Source: Channa striata (lineage: Eukaryota; Chordata; Actinopteri; Anabantiformes; Channidae). From it: 64,000 nucleotides of DNA. Made by a program: the position numbers and the translations under genes. The stretch covers positions 19,772,001-19,836,000 of the forward strand of contig CM065185.1 of NCBI GenBank assembly GCA_033026295.1. The letters run 5' to 3'. The notes below the pieces were generated by a model. The model was not told the DNA's origin. It saw nothing but the letters and a program-made list of their open reading frames with translations, and did not search any database. Position 1 is the first letter of the stretch. The number at the start of each line of letters is the position of its first letter. Below are positions 52,170-63,268 of the stretch, piece after piece.

Positions 52170-53089
52170 ATGCTGAGTCACTCCCGGCTTTGGCTTCGCT
52201 TCACGGGAGGTGGATTTTTACCGGCTCAAACGTCGCCCTGTGAATGCTCCTGTGATACCTTCCAGATGCAGAAGTGTGTGTCTGCTGGCAGCTCGGAATG
52301 TGGAGCTGTGTGTCACCGTCCTCCTGACGTTACGTGGTTTTGTCTTCCACCTTCTCGTTTGTTGTGAATTCGTGGTCAGCGTGTCTCACACTTTCTGACA
52401 GTGTGGCTTACGCTGTAACACAATAACTACATTTCTATTGGATTGTCTCTCTAATTAGATTTCTTTCTATCTGTGGCCACGTGTCTTTTTGTGTCTTCGC
52501 TTTGTCTTCTCTTGTAAGACGTAGGTGTATTCCTTGTCCTTCATGTTCAATTCTGGCAGTTGGATAGAAACTATATTACAAGCACAGTGTGCCACCAGTG
52601 ACTCAAAACAATTTTTTCAACTTAAAAATGCGGAGACGACTCGATGTAATCTCTCCCCCCCAAGCACTGTCTGCAGAACTTCCTGTTGAAATGCATTTGG
52701 TCCCAACAAATTCCACCAACTAGACGGTCATTGTAGCCTGAGAGGCAAAGCTCAGGGCACAGACTTGTCCAACTGAGTGACCTAGATGTGCATGTTTGCA
52801 TTTGTATAAAGCGAGGGAGGGCTGGAGAGCGAGGACGTTTAATGCGACTTAACATAACATTATCACCTCCACAGTTATGTTTGCAAAATTAAATTTGGTG
52901 CTTTAATATCAATCTTTATTGTAAACGTCTTATTGTGAGGTGGTTGCGATTTTCGCAGGAATCATTTTCTGCATCTCTTTGACCTTTCCTTGAGCTTCCT
53001 CCACATTTGGTGCACAGTTCTGAGCATCACTTCAGTAAAGAGTCACAGCTAATGGCAAAAAATGTTAATTCAAACATCTGCTATTGGAC

Positions 53090-53170
53090 CCCCAGATGCA
53101 CTGGCCACTGTTTTGCCCTTGAGCAAGGCGTTTGCTACGGACAGCTGCCTTCGGAGGGCACGGCTAGCCG
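53090..53170 (+). mobile_element. possible SINE body fragment
   Basis: The motif ttgcccttgagcaaggcg is common in the body of teleost tRNA-derived SINEs. Nothing else of the element is clear. Confidence 0.3.
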
Positions 53171-53305
53171 GTGTGTTTAATGAGTGATGTGAAGGGATGG
53201 AGAGGAGGCCGCAGGGCTGCCGACTGAGAGACTCTTCTTAACTAGAGTGTGAATAGACAGAGCCACTTCATTAAACGGCCTGTCTCTGTGAACACCGACC
53301 GCCTG

Positions 53306-53402
53306 CAGTCAGTCAGTCAGTCAGTCAGTCAGAGTGTGTGTGTGTGTGTATGTGTGTGTGGCCATCTGCATGCAGACAGAAATTCACACACACACACACA
53401 CA
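53306..53402 (+). repeat. compound microsatellite: (CAGT)n, (GT)n, then opposed (CA)n
   Basis: (CAGT) about 6.5 copies at 53306-53332 passes into an interrupted (GT)n at 53334-53360. After 24 bp of unique sequence an opposed (CA)n follows at 53385-53402. Confidence 0.95.
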
Positions 53403-54454
53403 GAGTTTCCCTCCATCTCTGCCCATGGCTTTTATTGTATAAGTGTGTGTCAGACACGGCAGGGTGGAGTAAGGAATGGCAGCGAGGCGGAAGTTTGAAG
53501 CCATGAATAAAAATGCCGTCACCCAAACATCACTGCCGGCACTAAGCGTTACAAGTGGCCCTTAAGTCCGTGTCTCATCGGGCGCGTGAAGACACACAGA
53601 CGGGACAGATTGTGTGACAAAATGAAACAGTGGTTCTGCCCTGAGCTCTGCAGAGATGCCGTGCACGTGAAAAAGCTTGTCTGCCAATAACTGTGGAATG
53701 TTTTCATCTCATTTAATATTCTTCACTGGATGTTGTGATGTTGATAATGTCTGGAGAGTCACGTGATCAAGGCAAAGGAGAAACTAGTTTACTAGCTTAT
53801 GACAAACCCTGCACCTTTCTGTTGGCACGTTAATGTTAACCATAAAAAAATCCGGTGCCAAACCAGCTGATGAAGTTTCTGTGGGAACCTGACGTGTGTG
53901 TTCTGTAAAAGAGCGTGCCGGGTCAGCAGGGCCCGGTTTGTGCGAGCGGGTTTCTACGGGAAAGGCTCCTGTTGGACATACATTCCTGTGATTACACACA
54001 CTCTTACCTGAGAGCGTCCACAGCTGACACGCTGAGAGAATATATTAATTCTCTCTGTAGCTTCCTTGGGGAAAGAGGACAAAGGTCAGACTCTGCTTCA
54101 AAGGGGACACACCAGAGCCGCCATGGATTTTCTGTCTTGCTCAAGGAGCACGCTGACATGGGAACCCACGTCTGCTGTTCTACTTTCCTCCTTTCATCCT
54201 TCCTTTACATGCTCGGCGGCACGGCTGCTGCCACAGCTCACTGTAAAGACGAAGATGCTTTTCACCTTGTTACACCACGTCACAGGTTTCAGTTTTCGTT
54301 GCAGCATCCGACTCTCACATGCTGAAGCTCAGGACTCACATGATCTGTTATCGGTCGGATCTTCGTAGGATAAAACTCGTCTGATACGTGTGTCTGACTC
54401 TGACAAGTTATGCTGAAATTTGGGCAGCTGATAAATAGAGTTTACGTACAAGTG

Positions 54455-54655
54455 GGTTTGAGCCTGTCCACAGGGTCACTGGTTCAATCCCCGCTCCCTC
54501 CCCGCTACGTGGCTTGGGCAAGACACTGAAGCCCAAGTTGCTCCCGGCGGGTCAGGTGAGCGTCAGGTGAGCGCTCTGCATGGCAGCCATCGGTGTGTGT
54601 AAGATGCTACAAAGCGCTTTGGATAAAAGCTCTGTATAAGCAGCCTTTCACCATC
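54455..54655 (+). mobile_element. tRNA-derived SINE (percomorph type)
   Basis: A B-box-like ggttcaatccc (about 54480-54490) is followed by cttgggcaagacactgaagc, then aagttgctcccggcgg, then gctctgcatggcagcc, and a tail aaagcgctttggataaaagc ending tctgtataagcag. The order and wording match a SINE family I know from spiny-rayed fishes. It lies in sense orientation in nrp1 intron 2. Confidence 0.75.
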
Positions 54656-55408
54656 AGTTCATTTTTCTGAGTCGGCCTTCTCGGCTGCTGCTTTACATTT
54701 ATTTCCTAGATTTTGCAGAATTAACTGAAACATATGAAGCCCTGCATATCCACCCTGAACCTGAATCCCTCATCTGCAGCTTAATCTTTTTGTGTTGCAT
54801 TATGATGATGAAGAAAATGTGGCCTCCTCTTGTGTAATTCCTGATCGTCAGCGCACACAGCAGATCTTGAAAGTAGATTTTTGCCTTTTAATTCCGAAAG
54901 CTGAGAGCTTCCTTTGATTTTACCCATTATGTCAAAGTCAGCTGCTGCGGCTGGAAATAAATGGATGTTACGTCTGTAGCTCGGGCCTTCCGAGGGTTTG
55001 AACAGCCGAGCAAATGACAAAATGCATCGATCCTTCGTTTCCACCATCGGAAACATTTTAGTTTTACATCTTTCCATTCTAGTACAGCTGAAAAACTGCA
55101 AGCTGAGAGACACTCTGAGGCATCGCAGCATTATTTAAAGCACAAGACAGGATTCAGTTTCTGACGTCAGAAACAATGATCCTGGATCTCTTTGTAACAG
55201 GCCGTGAGCTGCACAGATCTTTGTTCTTTTCGGTACATAACCGCCCGTGTAGTATTTCCTTATGCACAATAAATTAGTCTTGTGCTTACAAATGCAGTTT
55301 TACTCATGTCAGCACTTTTTAGAACAGGCACAAACTGTAACACCAACATCTTTCTCAAAAACACATTTACTCACATACAAACTGAAAACACATCCGTGTA
55401 CAAACCAT

Positions 55409-55411
<3 letters not shown>

Positions 55412-55441
<30 letters not shown>
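55412..55441 (+). repeat. (AC)15 microsatellite
   Basis: Uninterrupted AC run in intron 2. Confidence 0.97.
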
Positions 55442-55444
<3 letters not shown>

Positions 55445-56638
55445 AGATGTTGTGAAGGAGACAGCGGTGGGTGGACAAAGGGGTGTCGACCGGTAAAGGA
55501 TGAGGTGCTGCAGCCGAGGTAGGAGGTCCGCAGCGACAGCGGAGAGCGATGAAGGCTTTCAGTGCGCTCGGTGGGATCCGGAGCTTCCCAATGCTTCACG
55601 CTGCCATGTGTTCATCTCTCTTCCCTCTTTCTGTCTCTCTCTCTCTGAGTCTGAGCTCCTTCCGTCAGTTCACACAGCACTTTCCCAAAAAAAAGGATCT
55701 ACTTCTTTTTTTCGAGCACATGCTCGTGACAGAGCTGCTGTTTTCTTATCATCACGAACAACAAAAACATCCACGCACGATCATTCTCACTTCGATATTT
55801 GGAACAAAATATGGAGTCTGATATCTAACCTGTGGGCAATGTGATTTTGTTTTTCCTGAATGTGCACATCTTAATATTGTTCTGACGCTGGTTCATTCCC
55901 GTGAATAATCACGTGAGCTGTCTGACACATCAGCCTGTGAAGATTCCGTCGTATGATGTGATCATATTAGGAGTAAAGGAAAGTAAACGTTCCACCAACA
56001 TGCGCTTCCTGTGTCTACTCTACACAGCAGCTGTGTTCATTTTATAATGCTAATATTTGTTGCTGCTGCAGCATGGAAATGCTCCATCATTCAGTTGAGA
56101 CAGCTGTCATAATGTGGCCCCCCATAGCAGCATGAATTATAACAACACGAAGACAAATATTGCAAACAAACCCACTCAGCTGACGGGAGTTTGTGGGGAA
56201 AATAATTTGCATTGTACTTCAGTAAAGTCACTCAGGCGGTTTGTTGAGTGTAGAATCAGTGCAACCGCAAGCTCTGAAATGCTTCATCCTTCATTTTCCA
56301 TAACTGGTTTTATCATTCTTTGCTCCAATTTTGCTACTTTTGTCTTGTAAAACCTAATTAAAAAGTAGCAGAGAACCTCGAGTTCCGTTATTGTTCGTCC
56401 CAGACACTGATGCCCTTTAGTAGCCTGGAAACTTTGGAAGGAAGAATTAGACGTAATCTGACAGATGTGTGCGCACTGTGTTCATGAGTGAGTCATAAAA
56501 CATCGTGGAAGGAACACGCAGCGATGATCGTTTGACTGCTGGACATTTTTGAAAGTCGAGTCGATCACGATGAGAGTTTGCACAAAAGCATGTGCAGTGA
56601 CACAAACGCAACGATGCATCTCCTCTCTTCTCCTTCAG

Positions 56639-56820
56639 GTACGACTACGTAGAGGTTTACAACGGCGGCGACGAGGTTTCTGCCATGGTGGGGAAGTTTT
56701 GCGGCAAAATTGCGCCGTCTCCAATCATCTCCAGTGGCAACCAGCTCCTCATCAAGTTCGTCTCAGACTACGAGACCCACGGCGCGGGATTCTCCGTTCG
56801 CTATGAAGTCCTGAAAACAG
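56639..56820 (+). CDS. nrp1: nrp1 coding exon 3: second half of CUB1
   Basis: The exon is 182 nt and encodes the end of codon 86 to residue 146 plus one base. The acceptor is strong (ctcctctcttctccttcag). The protein runs YDYVEVYNGGDE, then VGKFCGKIAPSPIISSGNQ, then FVSDYETHGAGFSVRYEVLK. Cys107 closes the second CUB1 disulfide, and the run from LLIKF to SVRYEV forms the last strands of the CUB beta-sandwich. FCGKIAP and SDYETHGAGFS are near-invariant neuropilin-1 segments. The donor is ACAG|GTGTGTGATG, which departs from GTRAGT at +4 and +5 and is followed by a (GT)n run at 56835-56852, so it looks weaker than the other donors. Skipping this exon would shift the frame. Confidence 0.95.
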
Positions 56821-56834
56821 GTGTGTGATGCAGA

Positions 56835-56852
56835 GTGTGTGTGTGTGTGTGT
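56835..56852 (+). repeat. (GT)9 run just after exon 3 donor
   Basis: Lies 14 nt inside intron 3, next to a donor that itself reads GTGTGTG. Confidence 0.9.
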
Positions 56853-57639
56853 TAGTGCTGCTGAAATGTCCACGTTGGAGCTGCTGATGCTGGTCAGCAG
56901 TTATCGTGCCGTTTTCCCTTCAGCTATGAAACGCCGCAAAGAAAACAACCGGTTTACATTCAGTTGTGGTAAGTTACAGCAGGACCGTGTTTGCTCGACA
57001 GCTTTAGGATCATTGTCTCCTTATTATCACTCTCATATGTCTGGGCCTGAAAGAACATTCCATACTTAACAACCAGCTGCTTCTGGTTTTAGTCTTTGTT
57101 CTTATTGATATCACCAAAAACTGCAGCTGCTGAATAAGAATCAGGTGGAACCACGTTGATAAGAAAATTGGCTCCTGAGCAAAGATCATGTCTCCGTGTT
57201 TTCTGTTAAACCTGAGCGTCGTCTTTGGCCGTAGATGCAGCGTCATCTGCAGAGGTTTTTCAACCAGCGTTTCTTGGCCCAAACAGTGGCTGCTCCCACA
57301 GGCTTCATGTCCTTCTTCATGACAAAATCCAAGGTCATGATGAATCACTGCCGGATCTCAGTGTTGATTTCAAAGATGGCTGTACGTCCCGTGTCTTTAA
57401 CACATCAGGAGTTGCCTTTTTGAAGTTAATGAAGTTTAGAGGCAGAGTTTGCCACGATTGGTCCGATTGTTCAATAATTACTATCTGAATCACAATTGTT
57501 CATCCCGAAGTGGTTGATTCTGACACATCACCCTTCTTGGACCTTTGAAAAGTGACACTCTACCTCTCCCACATCACCGAGCACCAATCTTTCTTATCTC
57601 TTGTTTGACATTGTCACAGAAAGAGTTTAACTTTAACTT

Positions 57640-57659
57640 TAACATTAACTTTAATGTTA
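57640..57659. repeat. perfect 9-bp inverted repeat in a TTTAAC-rich stretch
   Basis: taacattaa-ct-ttaatgtta, preceded by ctttaactttaac repeats from about 57625. Confidence 0.75.
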
Positions 57660-59633
57660 CTATAGCTGATATAAAAATTTTTCACATAAAATCACATAAA
57701 ACCAGCAGCCAGCATCCAAAAATACCCTTTCAGAGAATGTAGCGTGTCCCAGTGTTGTCCCGGGTTGTGCAAACAGAGCTGAGCCTCTGGTACACTGACC
57801 TCTGGGCTGCAGGAAAAATAAACTCCAAGACCCAGAATTCCGGATGGGCCCAGATGCTTGCAGGACGGGCCTACATAAACACTGGCTGCCGAGGAAGGAA
57901 CCTCGGTCCCGTGTCCTACATCTGTATTTGCTCTTCCCTCCTGGGTCCACTTGAGCAGCGGCCAAAGAGACACGTCTCCTGTGAGCACTTCAGATCCACC
58001 AATGGGGACCAGAGATAAATCAGATACGAAAAGGGGAACGTGCGTTTACAGTAGTTTTTTTTTTTGTTGTTGGTTTTTCCCCCCGAGATCATTAAGCATT
58101 CGCAGAATCACATGATCCAAGAATAACAAGCCCCAGGAGTTACGTTGAGGACTCCTGCACTGTACTATGAAAAATAGATACGCAAGTGCTCTTTTGTACT
58201 TGAATGAGGAGTAAAGCCGTAATACGAGCTGAGTTAGACTAGAGCTCTTTCAACGTCTGCACTCAGAGGCGCCTGTTCTTCTCATACCTAAACTTTCAAA
58301 TCTGCTTGTATCGACTTTAATTCCAGGGCACAGAGTTGAGCCGTGACTGATGAATGACAGGATGTTATTAGAAAGTCAGTGTAATAAATCTTTAAAAGTA
58401 GGTCGGCAGAGTATCAGCTCCGAAGGACCTCCAGAACATTTTTCATTTAGGTTTTTTCTTTTTTAGGACGTGGCTTCCACAAAGATGTCTGATGATTTAT
58501 ATTTGATCTTTCTAATAAAAAAGATACAATGGGGATTCATCGACTGCAAGTGTCAGGGTCACCTTCCCATTACTTTTCAGAAGAAGTACAACTTGAATTG
58601 TTTTTTGCTGAAACAGACACGGGTGATGGCGCTGAATGTGAATTTAAAGGTAGACTGATTTTGGGGGTGTGATAAAATGTCAAAAATTGGCACTCACAAC
58701 ACATAAATGTAATTTAAACAGTCCATTTATTGCCAAGCAGCAGGTTTTAGCACATCAAGTGTACCGGTGCAGATAGATGGTCCAGAGTATGTCCAAAAAA
58801 CGGATTAATAACCCAAAGGTTTCTGCCAAGCTGGAGCTCAGGACTATAAGTTACGGCCGGTTGAAACGGCCTTTTTTGTCACGTTTCTTCTGACTTTAAA
58901 ACCTTCAACACAAGCTCTGCGTCTTCCAGTCGCTGTGTCATCCCTGTTTTTCCAGCAGTTTCTGTAGAGTAGAACAATAGAAGTGTAAGGTCACGCAGAA
59001 TTCACAGGGATTTGTTAAAGTTGCATTAATTGCTGCAAGCTGGAGAGGCTCTGCTTCGTACGTAGTTGGCAAACTGCTGATGAGGATTGTGAAATAAGAT
59101 CAGCACTTCCACAGCAGCTTCAAAATGAAACACGGGGAAGACGGAGAGGACGTACTTCAACTGGAGTTAACGGAGTTTGTGAATGGAAAGACGGGTGATC
59201 GTCGTGTGCCGCAAGGCCTGCTGGTCTGAACCTGCAGGGTGGAAATGTCTGCGAGCTGCTGCCGTCCCTCCCCGTCCCTCTGTCCACATCCGGCTGCTGT
59301 CTCCCCTCAGCAGCCTGGACGCTTCACTGCAAGCTGGGAATTTTCCAAACACAGGGGCTGTGTGAGGTTTAGACGTGGTTTCAGGGATGAGATGGAGCTA
59401 CAATGAAGCTCAGGCACTTATTTGTGATTTTTAAGGTGAGGTAAGGAAAGTATAATGCGAATAAATGTCTTCACAACCATAGAAAGACACGAGTGTTGGT
59501 GCGTGTACTAGAGACAGGTGGATGGGACCCCAGGCTCATTTAGCTAATGGGCTGTTTGTCCTTGGAGGCAACAGGGGTGACCTGCGGATGAGATGGATGC
59601 TCCGGCAGAGAACGGGCTCAGAAACTAGGACAG

Positions 59634-59635
<2 letters not shown>

Positions 59636-59664
<29 letters not shown>
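59636..59664 (+). repeat. (TG)14 microsatellite
   Basis: Uninterrupted TG run in intron 3. Confidence 0.97.
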
Positions 59665-59666
<2 letters not shown>

Positions 59667-59929
59667 GCCTGGATACGGGGCCTCCACCCTCCAACAAGTT
59701 AAAAACAGCGCTTGTACTCACTCAGGTAATCCCTCCGCCATGTGTCCGCCCTCCTTCTCGCCACATTTAAAATCCATTACAGTCAGAGCAGAAGTCGCTG
59801 CTGCTCTGGTTACAAACAGGCTTCACGCTCATCTGAGACCCCGTCTCCGTCTCCGTCTCTGTGGTGCTGTTGTCTCTGTCTCCCTCTAACAGTGAAACGG
59901 CACGGGGCCGACAGATCGTGACTCTAGTT

Positions 59930-60235
59930 TGAAAGTCACAAAGGTCACTTTAAGAGACATAAAAGGACCACAAAGGGACACATGACCACTATAAATAGAC
60001 CAAATAAGAAAAATGGCCAAAGGAGGACACACGAGAACAGTCCGTAGAAACAAAATGAGAGCAAACAAGTGAGAGATGCCCAAATAACCAGAAACTGACC
60101 AACAAATAAGAGCTAAAAAGACACAGAATGACCACATACTGTTTAATAATGAGATAACAGAGATTTAAAATGATGAGGACCAAAAAAGAGAAGCCAAACA
60201 GAGACACGAACAACGAAAGGACCAACACAGACTCT
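59930..60235. repeat. degenerate minisatellite, unit like gaccacaaagrgacaca
   Basis: Diverged copies of gaccacaaagggacac, gaccactataaatagacc, gaccaaaaaagagaagcc and similar recur for about 300 bp with an irregular 17-28 bp period. Arrays with the core 'accacaaagagacacaaaatg' are, from memory, common in percomorph fish genomes. Confidence 0.65.
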
Positions 60236-60332
60236 CAGCGACGTCTCACTAAACTAAGTTCAGGCCCTTTACGTTTCCACGTCTCTGCATGTCTCTCCGT
60301 CTTTCTTTATATCCGTCCCCATGAGCGAGCCT

Positions 60333-60346
60333 CCGCCCTCTGCTGA
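60333..60346 (-). promoter_or_regulatory. CTCF-like site in nrp1 intron 3
   Basis: The - strand reads TCAGCAGAGGGCGG, matching every position of the core consensus YCASYAGRKGGCRS. It lies just outside the degenerate minisatellite. Occupancy cannot be known from sequence. Confidence 0.45.
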
Positions 60347-60818
60347 CCACCGCACACGCATCATCTACAAATAACAGGCAGCTGAGGCGTCTTCAGCCTC
60401 CTGCCCTCACTCTGATCCGACCACCAGCACGTTTGTGCGGCTTTGGCTGAAGGTTTCTTCTCGAGGCCACTTTAAACCCAGATTTGCTGATGAGAAAAAG
60501 ATGAAAGAAACCGAAGGATTGAGCGCTAACTAACGTGAATCAGCTTGTGACAGGCTGTGGTGGCCTACGAGGTTCAGTTCTCACTTTAATGCCAAATAAA
60601 AACGATGCAGTTTTGTTTTCCCAGACTTTTTGCCCTGGAATGACATTCATTTCTGATATTAATCCGCACAGCTTCAGTGATTACTTAACCCAGATCGAAA
60701 CGACCCATCTGTGCGTGCCAAGTGAGCAGGACTGACGCCCGCCTCATTTCTTCATACATCATTTATCATGTTGCCCTTTTAATGACACCACCTGTGTCAA
60801 CAGCAAGGGTCCACCGGC

Positions 60819-60920
60819 GTGTGTGTGTGTGTGTGTGTGTGTGTTTACAGGCATGTTCAGAGTGGTCACATCTGGCCTGGCAACATGAGAAGCCCCCGCC
60901 CACACACACACACACACACA
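60819..60920 (+). repeat. opposed (GT)13 and (CA)10 microsatellites
   Basis: GT run at 60819-60844 and CA run at 60901-60920, separated by 56 bp. They could pair as a long stem. Confidence 0.95.
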
Positions 60921-61525
60921 GCCGTCCCTGTGAGGGATGCTCGACCCGTCCACTCCTCACGTTACCGTCTTCCTGTCCGTCACTGTGCTGTAGCCTCGCT
61001 GGTGTCACCTTCATGACGAGCGAGGTGCGAACTCCTCGCCGCGTTGACTGATGCGGGCTGACATATCAGCAGAGTTGACATCCCGAATGCGGCTGTGGAG
61101 AAAACAGCTTGTGCACAAAAGACGACAGCGACTTAACAGTTGCCACGTTTGTACTTTTATCAGCGGTCATCTGTGTCACACGGTGTTTGTGTTTGAAAAG
61201 GTTTTTTCTTATTATTCTACGATCCCGAGCTGCATATGATGCTCACACAATGTGTCTTATCACACTTTCCATGCAGGCGTCCTTATCTCCAGCTGCAAAG
61301 TGACCACTTTAGCAAAAATATCACTGCATGTGTAACATCACGAGCAAAGATCCTGAGCAGGATTTCAGCTGCACTATGACAAGATAAAATATACTGTGAG
61401 ATTCTAACTTAAAAACATTTAACGTTTGTGTTTTAGTCAAAATAAAAAGAAGTTTTAAAGGGAAGCTAAACCCATTTTGACTTGGTTCCTATTTTTTAAG
61501 TTATTAACTTTTATCTGCTTTCCCT

Positions 61526-61596
61526 GAATTACAGCTCCCTGTAATTCTAGCTGCTCCTCCAGATGACATCATCTGAGCTGACAACTCATCTGGAGG
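61526..61596. repeat. two adjacent short perfect inverted repeats
   Basis: gaattacag-ctcc-ctgtaattc (61526-61547) and cctccagatga...tcatctggagg (61556-61566 with 61586-61596) lie side by side. They probably form part of a dispersed repeat spanning about 61445-61640. Confidence 0.7.
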
Positions 61597-62332
61597 CCGT
61601 TTGAGCTGGGAGCAGACAGATATTATAGAGGCGAAGCTGCCCTGTCAAGGACACGCAGATGAATTATGTACATGTAAATGTAAATGCCCACTTATATACA
61701 CAGCGACAGTTTGACACTAAACTGTGGTTTGTTAGACAGTTCGAGAGAAGGAACAGAAAGTCGTGAAAGCAGAGGACAGTGCAAAAGCAAAACAGGAAGT
61801 AAATGCCACACATAAAGTAAGATTATCTGAGCATTACACACAGAAGTTCCCCGAAAAGAAGAATCTCCACATCCTATGCACTGCCATCAAAATAATAAAT
61901 CACAAGAGCTGATTTTACTTTCATAATAAAGTCGTAATGACTAAAGGATTTTACTCCATCCCACAATGTATTGTTCATAATCCAGTGAATGTCAGCAATA
62001 AACAACATTAAGATGAATCCTGCACGGGAAGGTACGTGCACACAGCACAGCTGCGATCACGGCACCTTCCAGTGTAAAAATGCATGAATGAAAGTGTGAT
62101 GAATTACAGTAACATCATTGTCGGCAGAGAAACGCCGGGCGTGCAGCTTGTCTGCGTGTAAGTCAATAAAACATTTCATTTGCTGTATTCACTGAAAGTG
62201 TCGTAATTTAAATGTAGACACGCAGCAAGTCGGAGCAGGAAAGCATTACTAGCACGGTTTAAATCCAAGAATTAGCCTGAGATGGTGTTTGACTGCACAG
62301 TGCGGGCTAATTATGAGGTTCTGCTCGACCGC

Positions 62333-62333
<1 letters not shown>

Positions 62334-62365
<32 letters not shown>
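62334..62365 (+). repeat. (GT)16 microsatellite
   Basis: Uninterrupted GT run after gcgc. Confidence 0.97.
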
Positions 62366-62367
<2 letters not shown>

Positions 62368-63040
62368 AGCTAATTGGGTTGTGTCAGTGTGTTTGTGACT
62401 GTATCTGTGCGTTTGCTGCCCGTGATCTGTCTGTGGAAACAGACTGGGATTGTTGAGGACGGTCAGTAAATGCCACCCAAGCCCACCGCAGTCACAACAC
62501 GGGCCGAGGCGGCTCCCAAACGGAAGACGAGCTCCTCTGATGGGAACGAGATGACATGAGTTTAGTCAGTGAAACAGCTGCTGTGTGTTTGGAAGAAGTA
62601 ACAGAGCCTGAAACGTCACGGCAGCCATGTTTACTTGGTTCAAATCAGCTGTTTTGCTGCAGCACGTTCTTGATCCTGTGAAGTTAGTTTTGTTATTTTT
62701 GTCATTTCCCTGAGAAACTTTAATTTACATGTGAATTTCTAATATGTCGACATTTATCTTTGTGTTTTTTTGCTGCAATACAAGCAGAAAAGCTTTATAA
62801 GATTTGTTTTCAATATTAGCCTCTAATAACTAACTGCAATTAGTTTGTGCTAACGGCCGGTCCAAGGGTTTGTTGGTTCTGCTGGTAAGTGTTTGGGTCC
62901 AGTTTCACAAAGCTTTGGCTTTACGGCGCCCGCTGACCTCTAACCCCTGACTTCTTTACACCTCTGTGCTTGTGAGAGTCACTGTGTCCAAACGCACTTT
63001 GACACTTTTAAAAACTCGTCGGCGTTTCTTCTCCTCATAG

Positions 63041-63268
63041 GTCCAGAATGTTCCAGGAACTTCACGGCTCCCCAGGGGGTCATCAAGACACCAGGCTTCC
63101 CCGAAAGGTACCCCAACAACCTGGACTGCACCTTCATGATCTTTGCCCCGAAGATGTGGGAAATCGTGGTGGAGTTCGACAGCTTCGACATGGAGCCCGA
63201 CACCACGCCTCCACCGGGAGCCCTGTGCCGATACGACTGGCTGGAGATCTGGGACGGCTTCCCTGCAG
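63041..63268 (+). CDS. nrp1: nrp1 coding exon 4: linker and most of CUB2 (a2)
   Basis: The exon is 228 nt and encodes the rest of Gly147 to residue 222 plus one base. Acceptor cttctcctcatag, donor GCAG|GTGAGG. The protein begins GPECSRNFTAPQGVIKTPGF, continues FPERYPNNLDCTFMIFAPK, and ends LCRYDWLEIWDGFPA. Cys150 pairs with Cys176 by homology. Cys209 needs its partner in the next exon, outside the window. Asn153-Phe-Thr is an N-glycosylation sequon at the position of one in human NRP1. Glu198 (MEP) and Asp212 (RYD) align with the human a2 calcium ligands Glu195 and Asp209, and the third ligand lies in the missing exon. So the calcium site of CUB2 appears conserved, which is expected for a semaphorin-binding neuropilin. 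Confidence 0.95.

Larger units (their letters stand above)
39089..56638 (+). other. nrp1: nrp1 intron 2 (about 17.5 kb)
   Basis: GT-AG intron splitting CUB1 between the Lys86 codon bases. It holds the large pyrimidine repeat at its 5' end, several CA/TG microsatellites, a degenerate GATG/TGAA repeat, a tRNA-derived SINE (54455-54655) and other unremarkable sequence. No second gene is supported on either strand; the remaining open frames are short and resemble no protein I know. Confidence 0.85.
56821..63040 (+). other. nrp1: nrp1 intron 3 (about 6.2 kb)
   Basis: GT-AG intron between CUB1 and the CUB2 linker. It contains TG/CA microsatellites, a degenerate minisatellite (59930-60235), a CTCF-like motif (60333-60346) and two adjacent perfect inverted repeats (61526-61596). 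No additional exon could be placed in frame. Confidence 0.85.

Noticed and set aside
53306..53332. Regularly spaced repeat that could suggest a CRISPR array
   Set aside because: It is a 4-bp microsatellite without spacers in a vertebrate genome.
57233..57345. 31-codon - strand ATG frame rich in Lys and Trp in intron 3
   Set aside because: It looks protein-like but is short and I recognise no family; not enough to call an exon or retrocopy.
38914..63268. Assignment of the gene to neuropilin-2
   Set aside because: CUB1 and linker residues follow the neuropilin-1 pattern (LEDRDCKYDYVEV, SDYETHGAGFS) and not the neuropilin-2 pattern.
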